NCBI RefSeq assembly: GCF_014649915.1
Contig: NZ_BMTY01000001.1
Location: 33,074 to 97,073 of the forward strand
Length of the DNA: 64,000 nt
Direction of reading: 5' to 3'
Source of the DNA: Streptomyces toxytricini
Lineage (GTDB): Bacteria > Actinomycetota > Actinomycetes > Streptomycetales > Streptomycetaceae
Of the stretch, positions 25,685-33,277 are shown piece after piece (position 1 is the first letter of the stretch; the number at the start of each line of letters is the position of its first letter). The notes under the pieces are model-generated. The model was not told the origin of the DNA. It saw only the letters and a program-made list of their open reading frames with translations, and made no database searches. Position numbers and translations under genes: made by a program.

Positions 25685-26503
25685 TCAGACGAGCAGCCGG
25701 TCGCGGAGGCGGTCCAGGGCGGCGGGGGAGAGGCGCAGGCCCTCCGCCAGGTAGCGGTCGGTGCCGCCCCACTGCGCGTCGATGGTGTCGAAGGCCGCGC
25801 CCAGGTAGGCGGCGCGGGCGTCGAAGAGCGGCGCGAGCAGTTCCGCCGCCTCGGGGGAGCGGGCCTCGGGGATGCCGCTGCCGGGGCGCACCCGGTAGCG
25901 GCGGTGCGGGGCGTTCGACTCCAGGTAGTCCGCCAGGATCGCCTCCCGCTCCACCCCGAGCGCGAGGAGCGTGACGGCGACCGCCACCCCGGCCCGGTCC
26001 TTGCCGGCGGCACAGTGCATCAGCGCCGGGACGCTGTCCTCGGCCAGCGCGTGCAGCACCCGGGCGTGCTCGGCGGTGCGCTCCACGACCATCGCGCGGT
26101 AGGAGTCCGCCATCCGTGCGGCCGCCCTGCCGTCGCCGAGGATGCCGCGGAGCCGCTCGGTGTCGCCGTCGCGCACCATCGTCCAGAAGTCCTCTCCGGC
26201 GGCCGGGTCGGAGAGCGGGATGTTGAGGTTGCGCACGCCCGCGAGCGGGATGTCGGGCCCCTCCAGGGCCTGGTCGACGGCGTTGCGGAAGTCGAAGACG
26301 GTGTGCAGGCCCAGCGATTCGAGGAATTCTGCATCGGTTTCGGTGGCATGCGCCAGATGTCCGCTTCGGTAGAGTCGTCCCGACCTGACCCGGCGTCCGT
26401 CGACGGTCGGGAGGCCGCCCACGTCGCGGAAGTTGCGCACGCCGGCCAGCTGCGGCTCGGGTGTCGGTCCGGCCGGAGGGGGCGTCGGTATCTGCTGGGT
26501 CAC
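25685..26503 (-). CDS. tyrosine-protein phosphatase (PTP/DSP-like, family of MptpB/LipA)
   Basis: The 272-aa product has the P-loop HCAAGKDRAG, containing the nucleophile Cys, the GK-D signature and the Arg that mark bacterial MptpB-type phosphatases. They act on phosphotyrosine, phosphoserine/threonine and sometimes phosphoinositides. The N-terminal GVRNFRDVGGLPTVDGR and RSGRLYRSGHL are conserved in the family. The start is the GTG at 26503, six bases after GGAGG; an ATG at 26521 is possible. It is divergent from the riboswitch-controlled hydrolase gene. Confidence 0.9.
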   Translation of the reverse strand: MTQQIPTPPPAGPTPEPQLAGVRNFRDVGGLPTVDGRRVRSGRLYRSGHLAHATETDAEFLESLGLHTVFDFRNAVDQALEGPDIPLAGVRNLNIPLSDPAAGEDFWTMVRDGDTERLRGILGDGRAAARMADSYRAMVVERTAEHARVLHALAEDSVPALMHCAAGKDRAGVAVAVTLLALGVEREAILADYLESNAPHRRYRVRPGSGIPEARSPEAAELLAPLFDARAAYLGAAFDTIDAQWGGTDRYLAEGLRLSPAALDRLRDRLLV

Positions 26504-26784
26504 GTGGATCCTCCGCATCATCACCGGATGTCCGAATTGAGCTGCTTGGGGCCAACGTGCCGCTGTCGGAGGGGAGATCGGGCGCAGCCCCGTGAGCCAG
26601 ATCATACGGTGACCGTGCGTGCCCGAGGGGAAATCGCGAAAGCCCCGGCCGGAGGGCCTGTTGGCGCGAGCGAATGGACACAGGGTGACCGGAATTCCGC
26701 CGGAATCGCGTTCCTGTGAATCCGTCAGGTAATTCGCGGCTTGTTGCGCCCCGTCGGACTGGATTACCTTCGCGACCGATCCGG
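26504..26784. other. divergent promoter region, no gene seen
   Basis: This non-coding stretch lies between the phosphatase start and the riboswitch. It is less G+C rich than its surroundings and must hold promoters for both directions. No certain -35/-10 pair, operator or small ORF could be assigned. Confidence 0.5.
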
Positions 26785-26990
26785 ACGGACCGCCTAATCC
26801 TGCCGCCGCCCGGAAACCGCACTCGACCATTCACGCGACCGGCAGGAGCGGGGGAACCAGGTAGGCCGCCGTCGCCGGAGTCTCGGCTCCGGCAGACGGC
26901 TCGGGGTGAAGCCGTGCACGTCCCGCTCGCGGGGCCGTGCCGGCCGGACAGCTTCCGGTCCGAACCCGACAGCTCACCTCGCAGGCGCCG
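26785..26990 (+). promoter_or_regulatory. cyclic di-AMP riboswitch (ydaO/yuaA class)
   Basis: The 5' side contains CGCCTAATCCTGCCG (26791-26805) and GGGGAACCAGGTAGG. The middle has CTCGGGGTGAAGCCGTGC (26900-26917), and the 3' side ends with GAACCCGACAGCTCACCTCG and GCAGGCG. These blocks, in this order and spacing, are the conserved core of the ydaO riboswitch, which binds c-di-AMP and usually turns expression off. In Streptomyces the class is found before cell-wall hydrolase genes of the Rpf, NlpC/P60 and M23 types, exactly as here. The start codon of the M23 gene is about 15 bases after the aptamer. Confidence 0.93.
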
Positions 26991-27004
26991 GAGAGGAATC
27001 CGCC

Positions 27005-27976
27005 ATGCCGGCAAAGGGCAAGCACCGCCGTCCGAAGTCCCGCTCCATAGCCCGGGGTTTCGCCGCCGCCGGAACCGGAGGCGCCGCGCTCGCGCTCCCG
27101 CTGGTCGGCGCCGCCGGCGCCCACGCGGCCCCCGCCGCCGCCCCTGCGGTGGCCCCGCAGACCCACTCGGCCGTGCAGGCGCAGCCCGTCGCCGCCGCGC
27201 CGGCCGCCGCGCCCGCCGTGTACACCGTCGTGCCGGGGGACTGCCTCTCCACCATCGCCGCGGACCGCGGCCTCGAGGGCGGCTGGCAGCAGCTGTACGC
27301 CGACAACCGCGAGGCCGTCGGCGCCGACCCGTCCCTGATCCACCCCGGCCTCCGGCTCAGCCTCGGCGCGCCGGGCGCGGCCGCGGCGCCCGCCCCGGCC
27401 GGGAAGCCCGCCGGGAAGCCCGCCGACAAGCCCGCCGCCGCGCCGAAGAAGAAGTCGCCGGCCCCGGCGGCGGCAGCCGCCGCCGGACAGCGCACCGCCA
27501 AGGCCGCGGCCGACCGGCAGGCCGCCGCACCCGAGGCGTCCGCCCCGCAGGCCGCCGCACCCGCTGCCGCCGGCGCGTTCGTCGCCCCCGTCGGCGGCGG
27601 CGTCTCCACCGCGTACAAGATGTCCGGCGCCATGTGGTCCAGCGGCTACCACACCGGCGTCGACTTCGTCGCCGCCTCCGGCACCCAGGTCCGGGCCGTC
27701 GGCGCCGGGACCGTCGTCTCCGCCGGCTGGGGCGGCGCGTACGGCAACGAGGTCGTCATCCGGCACGCCGACGGCAAGTACTCCCAGTACGCCCACCTCT
27801 CCCAGCTGTCCGTGACCGCCGGCCAGAGCGTCACCGCCGGCCAGGGCATCGGCCTCTCCGGCTCCACCGGCAACTCCACCGGCCCGCACCTCCACTTCGA
27901 GATCCGCACCGGCCAGTCCTACGGCTCGGACATCGACCCGCTCGCCTACCTCCGCTCCAAGGGCGTCACCATCTGA
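27005..27976 (+). CDS. secreted LysM and M23 peptidoglycan endopeptidase
   Basis: The 323-aa product begins with a long basic signal peptide (MPAKGKHRRPKSRSIARGF, then a hydrophobic stretch to AHAAPA, about residue 43). One LysM domain follows (YTVVPGDCLSTIAADRG, about 74-122) and then an Ala/Pro/Lys linker. The C-terminal M23 domain has HTGVDFVAASGTQVRAV and the HxH zinc motif in GPHLHFEIR. It should cleave peptide cross-links in the wall. Expression is predicted to fall when c-di-AMP is high because of the upstream riboswitch. A perfect terminator follows the stop. Confidence 0.94.
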   Translation: MPAKGKHRRPKSRSIARGFAAAGTGGAALALPLVGAAGAHAAPAAAPAVAPQTHSAVQAQPVAAAPAAAPAVYTVVPGDCLSTIAADRGLEGGWQQLYADNREAVGADPSLIHPGLRLSLGAPGAAAAPAPAGKPAGKPADKPAAAPKKKSPAPAAAAAAGQRTAKAAADRQAAAPEASAPQAAAPAAAGAFVAPVGGGVSTAYKMSGAMWSSGYHTGVDFVAASGTQVRAVGAGTVVSAGWGGAYGNEVVIRHADGKYSQYAHLSQLSVTAGQSVTAGQGIGLSGSTGNSTGPHLHFEIRTGQSYGSDIDPLAYLRSKGVTI

Positions 27977-28007
27977 ACCCCGCCCCGACAGGGGCGGCGG
28001 CCGGACC

Positions 28008-28048
28008 CGTGCGGGGCCGGGACCCGAGGGGGGTCCCGGCCCCGCACG
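28008..28048 (+). terminator. 18-bp perfect hairpin terminator after the M23 gene
   Basis: 28008-28025 pairs exactly with 28031-28048 around a 5-base loop, about 30 bases after the stop codon. Confidence 0.85.
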
Positions 28049-28099
28049 CCTCTATTCCGAACCGACCGGGTGGTATAGATCACGGCCCGTCAACCCCTT

Positions 28100-28115
28100 C
28101 CTACGGTGGCGTAGG
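28100..28115. promoter_or_regulatory. 16-bp perfect palindrome upstream of the SGNH hydrolase gene
   Basis: CCTACG-GTGG-CGTAGG has exact 6-bp arms and lies 30 bases before the start codon at 28145, within the expected promoter. Its size and spacing suit a TetR-type repressor operator. No regulator gene is adjacent. Confidence 0.45.
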
Positions 28116-28144
28116 TCACGTGGCGCGGTGAAAAATACGGTCCT

Positions 28145-28948
28145 GTGGCAGTGACGACGATGACAGAGACGACAGCGACCGCACGCAGGACCATCGGCTC
28201 GTACACGGCGATCGGGGACAGCTTCACCGAAGGGGTCGGCGACCCCGGGCCCGACGGGCGATTCCTCGGCTGGGCGGACCGCCTGGCCGTCCTCCTGGCC
28301 GACCAGCGGCCCGAAGGCGACTTCCGCTACGCGAACCTGGCGGTACGGGGCCGCCTGCTCGACCAGATCGTGGCCGAACAGGTTCCGCGCGCCAAGGAAC
28401 TCGCCCCCGACATGGTCAGCTTCTGCGCCGGCGGGAACGACATCATCCGCCCCGGCAGCGACCCCGACGCCGTCGCCGAGCGCTTCGAGGCGGCCGTCGC
28501 CGACCTCACCGGCGCCGTCGGCCTCGTCATGATCACCACCGGGTTCGACACGCGCGGCGTGCCCGTCCTCAAGCACCTGCGCGGCAAGGTCGCCACGTAC
28601 AGCGCGCACGTGCGCGCCATCGCGGACAAGTACGGCTGCCCCGTCCTCGACCTGTGGTCCCTGAAGTCGGTGCAGGACCGCCGCGCCTGGGACTTCGACC
28701 GCCTGCACCTCTCGCCCGAGGGCCACACCCGCGTCGCCCTGCGCGCCGCCCAGGTACTCGGCCTCGACGTGCCGACCGACCCCGACCAGCCGTGGCCGCC
28801 GCAGCAGCCCCTCAGCTCCGTCGACGCCACCCGCGACAACATCCAGTGGGCCCGCGAACACCTCGTCCCCTGGATCGGACGCCGCCTGCGCGGCGAGTCC
28901 TCGGGGGACAACGTGGAGGCGAAGCGGCCGGAGCTGCTGCCGCTGTAG
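28145..28948 (+). CDS. SGNH/GDSL hydrolase (lipase/esterase-like)
   Basis: The 267-aa product has the SGNH blocks: I, AIGDSFTEGVGD with the nucleophile Ser; II, a Gly in NLAVRGRLLD; III, CAGGNDII; V, DRLHLSPEGH with the catalytic Asp and His. No signal peptide is visible, so it is probably cytoplasmic. Substrates of such enzymes include lysophospholipids, acyl-CoA and acetylated sugars. The GTG start at 28145 is adopted; an ATG at 28160 is an alternative. A palindrome in the promoter may be its operator. Confidence 0.9.
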   Translation: MAVTTMTETTATARRTIGSYTAIGDSFTEGVGDPGPDGRFLGWADRLAVLLADQRPEGDFRYANLAVRGRLLDQIVAEQVPRAKELAPDMVSFCAGGNDIIRPGSDPDAVAERFEAAVADLTGAVGLVMITTGFDTRGVPVLKHLRGKVATYSAHVRAIADKYGCPVLDLWSLKSVQDRRAWDFDRLHLSPEGHTRVALRAAQVLGLDVPTDPDQPWPPQQPLSSVDATRDNIQWAREHLVPWIGRRLRGESSGDNVEAKRPELLPL

Positions 28949-29085
28949 TGCGGGCGCGCGCGGGGGCCGCGCCGCCGTGGGAGGGGGAGACCCGGACACC
29001 GGACAGCGGATGCCGTCCGGCGGCCCGGCGCGGGAAGCCTCCCCCTCGGCGGAATCCTCCGGGGCCGTCGGGCGTTGCGAGGGTG

Positions 29086-29108
29086 GGGGCCGTGCCGGGC
29101 ACGGCCCC
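29086..29108 (+). terminator. short hairpin between SGNH and MBL-fold genes
   Basis: Ten-base perfect arms (29086-29095 and 29099-29108) with a 3-base loop lie in the 191-base gap. It probably terminates the SGNH transcript; the rest of the gap shows nothing recognisable. Confidence 0.5.
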
Positions 29109-29139
29109 GCGCCCATCCGCCGCACCCCCAGGAGGCGCC

Positions 29140-30333
29140 TTGACCGGCTCCCGCCCCCCGCTCGCGCAGCTGCGCGCCCTGCGCCCCGAGGCCTTCGGCG
29201 CGGACCCCTCCGGCGCACGGATGCAGCGGATCCGGAACTCGCCGAACTTCCGGGACGGCGTCTTCCAGAACCCGGTCGGCGCCCGCACCCGGCCCTCCGG
29301 CTCCATGCTCGAACTCGGCAAGGTCTACTTCCGCAAGGACGAGCGCGTCCGGCGCAGCCCGGCCGCGCCCATCCCGGTGCACCCGACGACCATCGCCGAC
29401 CTAGCCCGCCCGCCGGCCGGCGGACTGCGCCTGACCTGGATGGGACACTCCGGCGTCCTCGCCGAGATCGACGGCCGCCGCGTCTTCTTCGACCCGGTCT
29501 GGGGCGAACGCTGCTCCCCCTTCCCCTTCGCCGGCCCCCGCCGCCTGCACCCCGTACCGGCACCGCTGGCCGCGCTGGGCCCGGTCGACGCCGTCGTCAT
29601 CTCCCACGACCACTACGACCACCTCGACCTCCCCACCGTCAAGCAGCTCGCCGGCACCGGCACCGTCTTCGCCGTCCCGCTCGGCGTCGGCGCCCACCTG
29701 GAGCACTGGGGCGTCCCCGCCGACCGGGTGCGCGAGCTGGACTGGAACGAGACCACCGAGATCGCCGGCCTCTCCTTCACGGCCACCCCGGCCCGCCACT
29801 TCTGCGGCCGCGGCCTGCGCAACCAGCAGCACACGCTGTGGGCGTCCTGGGTCGTCGCCGGAGCCGAACACCGGATCTTCCACAGCGGCGACACCGGCTA
29901 CTTCGACGGCTTCCGCGCCATCGGCGCGGCCCACGGCCCCTTCGATGCCACGATGATCCAGATCGGCGCCTACTCGGACTACTGGCCCGACATCCACATG
30001 ACCCCGAAGGAGGGCCTCCGCGCCCACCTCGACCTCCAGGGCGGCCGCCCCCACGGAGTCCTCCTCCCCATCCACTGGGGCAGCTTCAACCTGGCCCCGC
30101 ACGCCTGGGCGGAACCGGCGGAGTGGACGGCGGACGAAGCCGAGGAGGCCGGCCAGGCGGCGGCCTTCCCCCGCCCGGGCGAGCCGTTCGAGCCTGCGGG
30201 GAAGCTGCCGTCCGACCCGTGGTGGCGCGCGATCTCCCACCCGATAGCCCGCCCCTGGCGCCGACTGCGGCCCGCTCCCGCGGACCGGGCGGAGGCCCCC
30301 GGCCGCGATCTCGACCTGGCGGGTGATCGCTGA
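29140..30333 (+). CDS. MBL-fold metallo-hydrolase (UlaG/NAPE-PLD-like)
   Basis: The 397-aa protein starts at a TTG five bases after GGAGG. The metallo-beta-lactamase fold is shown by WMGHSGVLAEIDG, the metal-binding SHDHYDHLD (HxHxDH), HFCGRGL, the metal-bridging Asp in FHSGDTGYFDG and the last His in LLPIHWGSFNL. The N-terminal region FRDGVFQNPVGARTRPSG is typical of the group that includes N-acyl-phosphatidylethanolamine phospholipase D, so a phosphodiester lipid substrate is plausible. No secretion signal is present. The gene ends 14 bases from the convergent Crp-like gene without a visible hairpin. Confidence 0.88.
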   Translation: MTGSRPPLAQLRALRPEAFGADPSGARMQRIRNSPNFRDGVFQNPVGARTRPSGSMLELGKVYFRKDERVRRSPAAPIPVHPTTIADLARPPAGGLRLTWMGHSGVLAEIDGRRVFFDPVWGERCSPFPFAGPRRLHPVPAPLAALGPVDAVVISHDHYDHLDLPTVKQLAGTGTVFAVPLGVGAHLEHWGVPADRVRELDWNETTEIAGLSFTATPARHFCGRGLRNQQHTLWASWVVAGAEHRIFHSGDTGYFDGFRAIGAAHGPFDATMIQIGAYSDYWPDIHMTPKEGLRAHLDLQGGRPHGVLLPIHWGSFNLAPHAWAEPAEWTADEAEEAGQAAAFPRPGEPFEPAGKLPSDPWWRAISHPIARPWRRLRPAPADRAEAPGRDLDLAGDR

Positions 30334-30347
30334 GGCCGGCGGAAGGG

Positions 30348-31346
30348 TCATTTCCCCGCCTGCGACGGAGCCGGAGCCTCGTTCTCGGCCGTCACGCGGC
30401 GAGGCGGCATCTGCCGACCGGACGGCGGATGGTCAGGGCCGCCCTCCATGCGCCTCAGCAGGTCGGGCCGGTGGATGACCATGGTGCGGCGACCCGTGCT
30501 GACGATTCCGCGGTCGCGGAACTCCTTCAGCAGACGCTGGACCATCTCACGTGAAGCACCGATGGCCGCGGCGACCTCCTGCTTGCTCAAAGGTACGGAG
30601 AGCTCGACGCCTCTCTCGGACGAACGGCCCTGAGTGGCGGCCAACTCCAGGAGGAGGGAGGCGAGTCGGACTCGGACCGGCTGCGAGGTGTAGGCCAGCC
30701 GACGTCTGTCCGCGTCGCGGAGCCGGTCGGTGACGAGGCGCAGCAGGGCCAGCGATGCCCCCGGCCGGAACGCCAGGAACTGCCGGAAGCGGTCCTGGCC
30801 GACCGCGACGACGCGCACCGGGACCGGCCCCAGAGAGGCGACGGTGGCATGGGGTGGCCTGTCGTCCAACACGGACACCTCACCGACGATGTCACCCGGC
30901 CCGTGCATGGCGAGGAGGGTTTCGAAGCCGGTGCCAGTGGTGCTGGAGACCTTGACCCAGCCATCGATGATCAGCAGGACGTGCCGGGCGGCGGGGTCGT
31001 CCTGCCGCATCAGCGTGGACCCGGGCGGGTATGCCCGGGCAGTGCCGAGGGACAGCAGGGCGGTGCGGTCCTCGGCTGTGAGCCGGGCCAGGTAGCCCGT
31101 GGGGCGGCCGCCGCCCCACGGGGAGGCTTCGTCGCGGGGGCGGGGCCCGGTGCCGTCAGCCGCATCGATCTCGTCGGGTTCGCCGACGGCGTCCGTGTCC
31201 TCGGGCGGCACCATCGCCGACCGGGCCTGGGGCCGGGTCGTGCGGGCTCTGAGCCGGCGGGCGCCGGTCGTCCCGAGAGAGGACTCTTCGATGAGAGCGT
31301 CGAAGCCCCGCTCCGCCTCCTGCTCCCGCTGCGCCGAGTCAGCCAT
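30348..31346 (-). CDS. Crp/Fnr family transcriptional regulator with long N-terminal extension
   Basis: The 332-aa product has about 85 disordered N-terminal residues, then a cyclic-nucleotide-binding-type domain (LARLTAEDRTALLSLGTARA, MHGPGDIVGEVSVLDD) and a C-terminal winged helix (LSKQEVAAAIGASREMVQRL). The pocket lacks the classic RSA-x-V cAMP contact (here PPHATVASLGPV), so cAMP binding is uncertain. No Fnr cysteines are seen. The gene overlaps the end of the sigma-like gene by eight bases, so the two are co-transcribed and co-translated. The Ala/Gly/Pro content is lower than in neighbours, which may indicate recent transfer. Confidence 0.88.
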   Translation of the reverse strand: MADSAQREQEAERGFDALIEESSLGTTGARRLRARTTRPQARSAMVPPEDTDAVGEPDEIDAADGTGPRPRDEASPWGGGRPTGYLARLTAEDRTALLSLGTARAYPPGSTLMRQDDPAARHVLLIIDGWVKVSSTTGTGFETLLAMHGPGDIVGEVSVLDDRPPHATVASLGPVPVRVVAVGQDRFRQFLAFRPGASLALLRLVTDRLRDADRRRLAYTSQPVRVRLASLLLELAATQGRSSERGVELSVPLSKQEVAAAIGASREMVQRLLKEFRDRGIVSTGRRTMVIHRPDLLRRMEGGPDHPPSGRQMPPRRVTAENEAPAPSQAGK

Positions 31347-32193
31347 GCCGGTCCCCTCCCTCGCTCCCGTTCCGCTTGGCTTTCGCCCTCCAGCGGTGGA
31401 GCAGGCCCTCGACGGCCCGTACCGTCGGTGCGTCCAGGAGCTGGCGGATCTCCTCCTGGGTGTAGCCGTCGACGGTCAGGGCCACGGCTGCCCGCGCCCG
31501 CACATTGTCGATGCCGCCCAGTTCGTCGAGTACGGAGAGGTTGCCCACGACTTCCTCGGCGACGCTCAGGATGCCGACGGCGGGTTCGTAGAGCTCCTCC
31601 TGCCGCCGGAGCGCGCGGAGGTGACGCTCCCTCGCCGCCCGGTGCTTGCGGAACTCGTTAGGGAAGACGTATGCGCACGCGCCCATGAAGTAGGTGGTGA
31701 TGCTCGCCCCGCCCGCGGCGCTCCATCCACCTTCGACGAGCGCCCGCCGGCGGAAGCGGGGCAGGGCACACGCGACAGTCATGGTCGCCAACTCCTCCCG
31801 CAGGTCGCTGTCACGGGCCAACTCCTCCAGGTCGAGCTCGTGGGGGTTGAGACCGAAGCCCCGCCGGGCGATGAGCTGGAATATGAAACCCGAGTACATC
31901 CAGCCCCGCAGCACGGAGATTCCGTAGCGAACGAGTTCCTCGATGAACCGGTCGTACCGGGGGCCTTCGAAGCCGTCCGCCGCCAGGATCCGGACGATCC
32001 TGTCGTCCTTCATCCGGCGGTCGATGGAGGCTCGCAGGCGGTGCGCGTGCTCACGATGGCGACCGTCCAGCCGGTCCAGGTCGGCCGCCGACACGGGCGC
32101 GCCGAGTTCGACCGGCCTCGGCCCGCCCGAAGGTTGTAGGTCACGCCGGGCGCGCGCGGCCGCGGACTTCCCGCCCCCGTCGTCGCCCTGCAT
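31339..32193 (-). CDS. sigma-70-like protein of unknown function, paired with a Crp/Fnr regulator
   Basis: The product is 284 aa. The middle segment RALVEGGWSAAGGASITTYF followed by ACAYVFPNEFRK resembles a divergent sigma region 2. The end (ALTVDGYTQEEIRQLLDAPT, then VRAVEGLLHRWRAKAKR) looks like a region 4 helix-turn-helix. About 65 residues at the start and 100 in between match nothing I know. Possible roles are an alternative sigma factor or a sigma-derived regulator. Its stop overlaps the Crp-like gene. I hold the sigma assignment as a motif-level inference. Confidence 0.6.
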   Translation of the reverse strand: MQGDDGGGKSAAARARRDLQPSGGPRPVELGAPVSAADLDRLDGRHREHAHRLRASIDRRMKDDRIVRILAADGFEGPRYDRFIEELVRYGISVLRGWMYSGFIFQLIARRGFGLNPHELDLEELARDSDLREELATMTVACALPRFRRRALVEGGWSAAGGASITTYFMGACAYVFPNEFRKHRAARERHLRALRRQEELYEPAVGILSVAEEVVGNLSVLDELGGIDNVRARAAVALTVDGYTQEEIRQLLDAPTVRAVEGLLHRWRAKAKRNGSEGGDRHG

Positions 32194-32414
32194 GCTCGGT
32201 TCCCTGCCCTTCAGCTGTCGTGCGCGAGCCGACCGGTCCCCCTCCGGGTCGGTGAGTGTCGACCCCTTGTAGGTGGGCGGGCCGGGAGTGCCCCACGCAC
32301 TTACCCGAGATTTTTCGCGGGACTTTCCGCAGGGGCGAGGCCCGTGGGGTGCAGTGGTCTGCGAGACGTACGAGCGGATGCCCGACGACCGACCCCACCA
32401 CCTCGGGAGTACCC

Positions 32415-32618
32415 GTGAGCGCGCCTGCCCCCCTCCCGCCGGACCCCGGCCCGTTCCTGCCCCTTCACACCGCGTTGGTGCTCCTGGCAGCCGCCTTCAT
32501 CGGGGTGGTCGTCGGCGGCCTGACCTACCTCAGCGGCGGGCCCGTCGCCGCCGCGGTCCTCGCCGGTCTGACCGCGAGCGGTGTCAGCGTTCCGGTCCTG
32601 AACAGCCTCATCCGCTGA
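32415..32618 (+). CDS. small membrane protein, 67 aa, function unknown
   Basis: It starts with a GTG at 32415, five bases after CGGGAG. A Pro-rich start (APAPLPPDPGPFLPLHTA) is followed by two hydrophobic helices separated by a Gly-rich turn. Third-position G/C use supports coding. The upstream 220 bases between it and the sigma-like gene are the divergent promoter region. I do not recognise the family. Confidence 0.55.
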   Translation: MSAPAPLPPDPGPFLPLHTALVLLAAAFIGVVVGGLTYLSGGPVAAAVLAGLTASGVSVPVLNSLIR

Positions 32619-32883
32619 GGCGTGACGGATGCTTTCCAACTCCCTTCACACGGGGCCGGGTCGGCTCGCGGTGCCGGGCCCGGTGGAATGCCGTTTGGTA
32701 GCGTGGCGGGTGTCGGCTGACCACCGGCTGTCATCGGGGGAAATTACAGGTCCTTTGCGTGGTGTGTGCTGCGTGTGCGGTTCTGTCGCTGGTGCTGAGC
32801 GATTCGGCGTGTGTTCCGTCGTGCTCTTCCCTGCGGATCTCCCCGTTGCCTTGTGAACGTCCCATGAACGAGGAGGAAGAAGC

Positions 32884-33075
32884 GTGACGAAGAACCGGGC
32901 GCCGAAGCGGGTTCCGAACGAGGGGCTCATGTGGGGGGCCGCCGGGTTCTGCGTGCTCGCCGGGCTCGTCGCTCCCCTGTTCGGGGACAGTGCCACCGCC
33001 GTCACGGTGCCCTTCGGCGGCGCGGTGAGCATCCTCGGCGGGATCGCCTGGCTCCGCGGGAACCAAGCCGCCTGA
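32884..33075 (+). CDS. small two-helix membrane protein, 63 aa, function unknown
   Basis: A strong GAGGAGGAAG ribosome site precedes the GTG. After a basic start (MTKNRAPKRVPNEG) come two hydrophobic helices (LMWGAAGFCVLAGLVAPLFG and VTVPFGGAVSILGGIAWL). The 265 bases before it are comparatively A+T rich and probably contain its promoter; nothing else was seen there. The family is not recognised. Confidence 0.65.
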   Translation: MTKNRAPKRVPNEGLMWGAAGFCVLAGLVAPLFGDSATAVTVPFGGAVSILGGIAWLRGNQAA

Positions 33076-33277
33076 TGCAGGGTCCCCGGCCGTCCGAACA
33101 CCCGCGCACCGCGGATTCGGGCGGTCGTGCGAGCGGTCCACCGGGAGCGGGAAGTACCCCGGTGAACTTCCCCAACTCGTCCTCGGCGGCGTGAGGATGC
33201 GGTCTAGCGTGGGTACCCGGTGATCAACACCGGGCTCCGGATACCCCGGGGAGCCCGGCCCCACGTAGAGGACGCCG

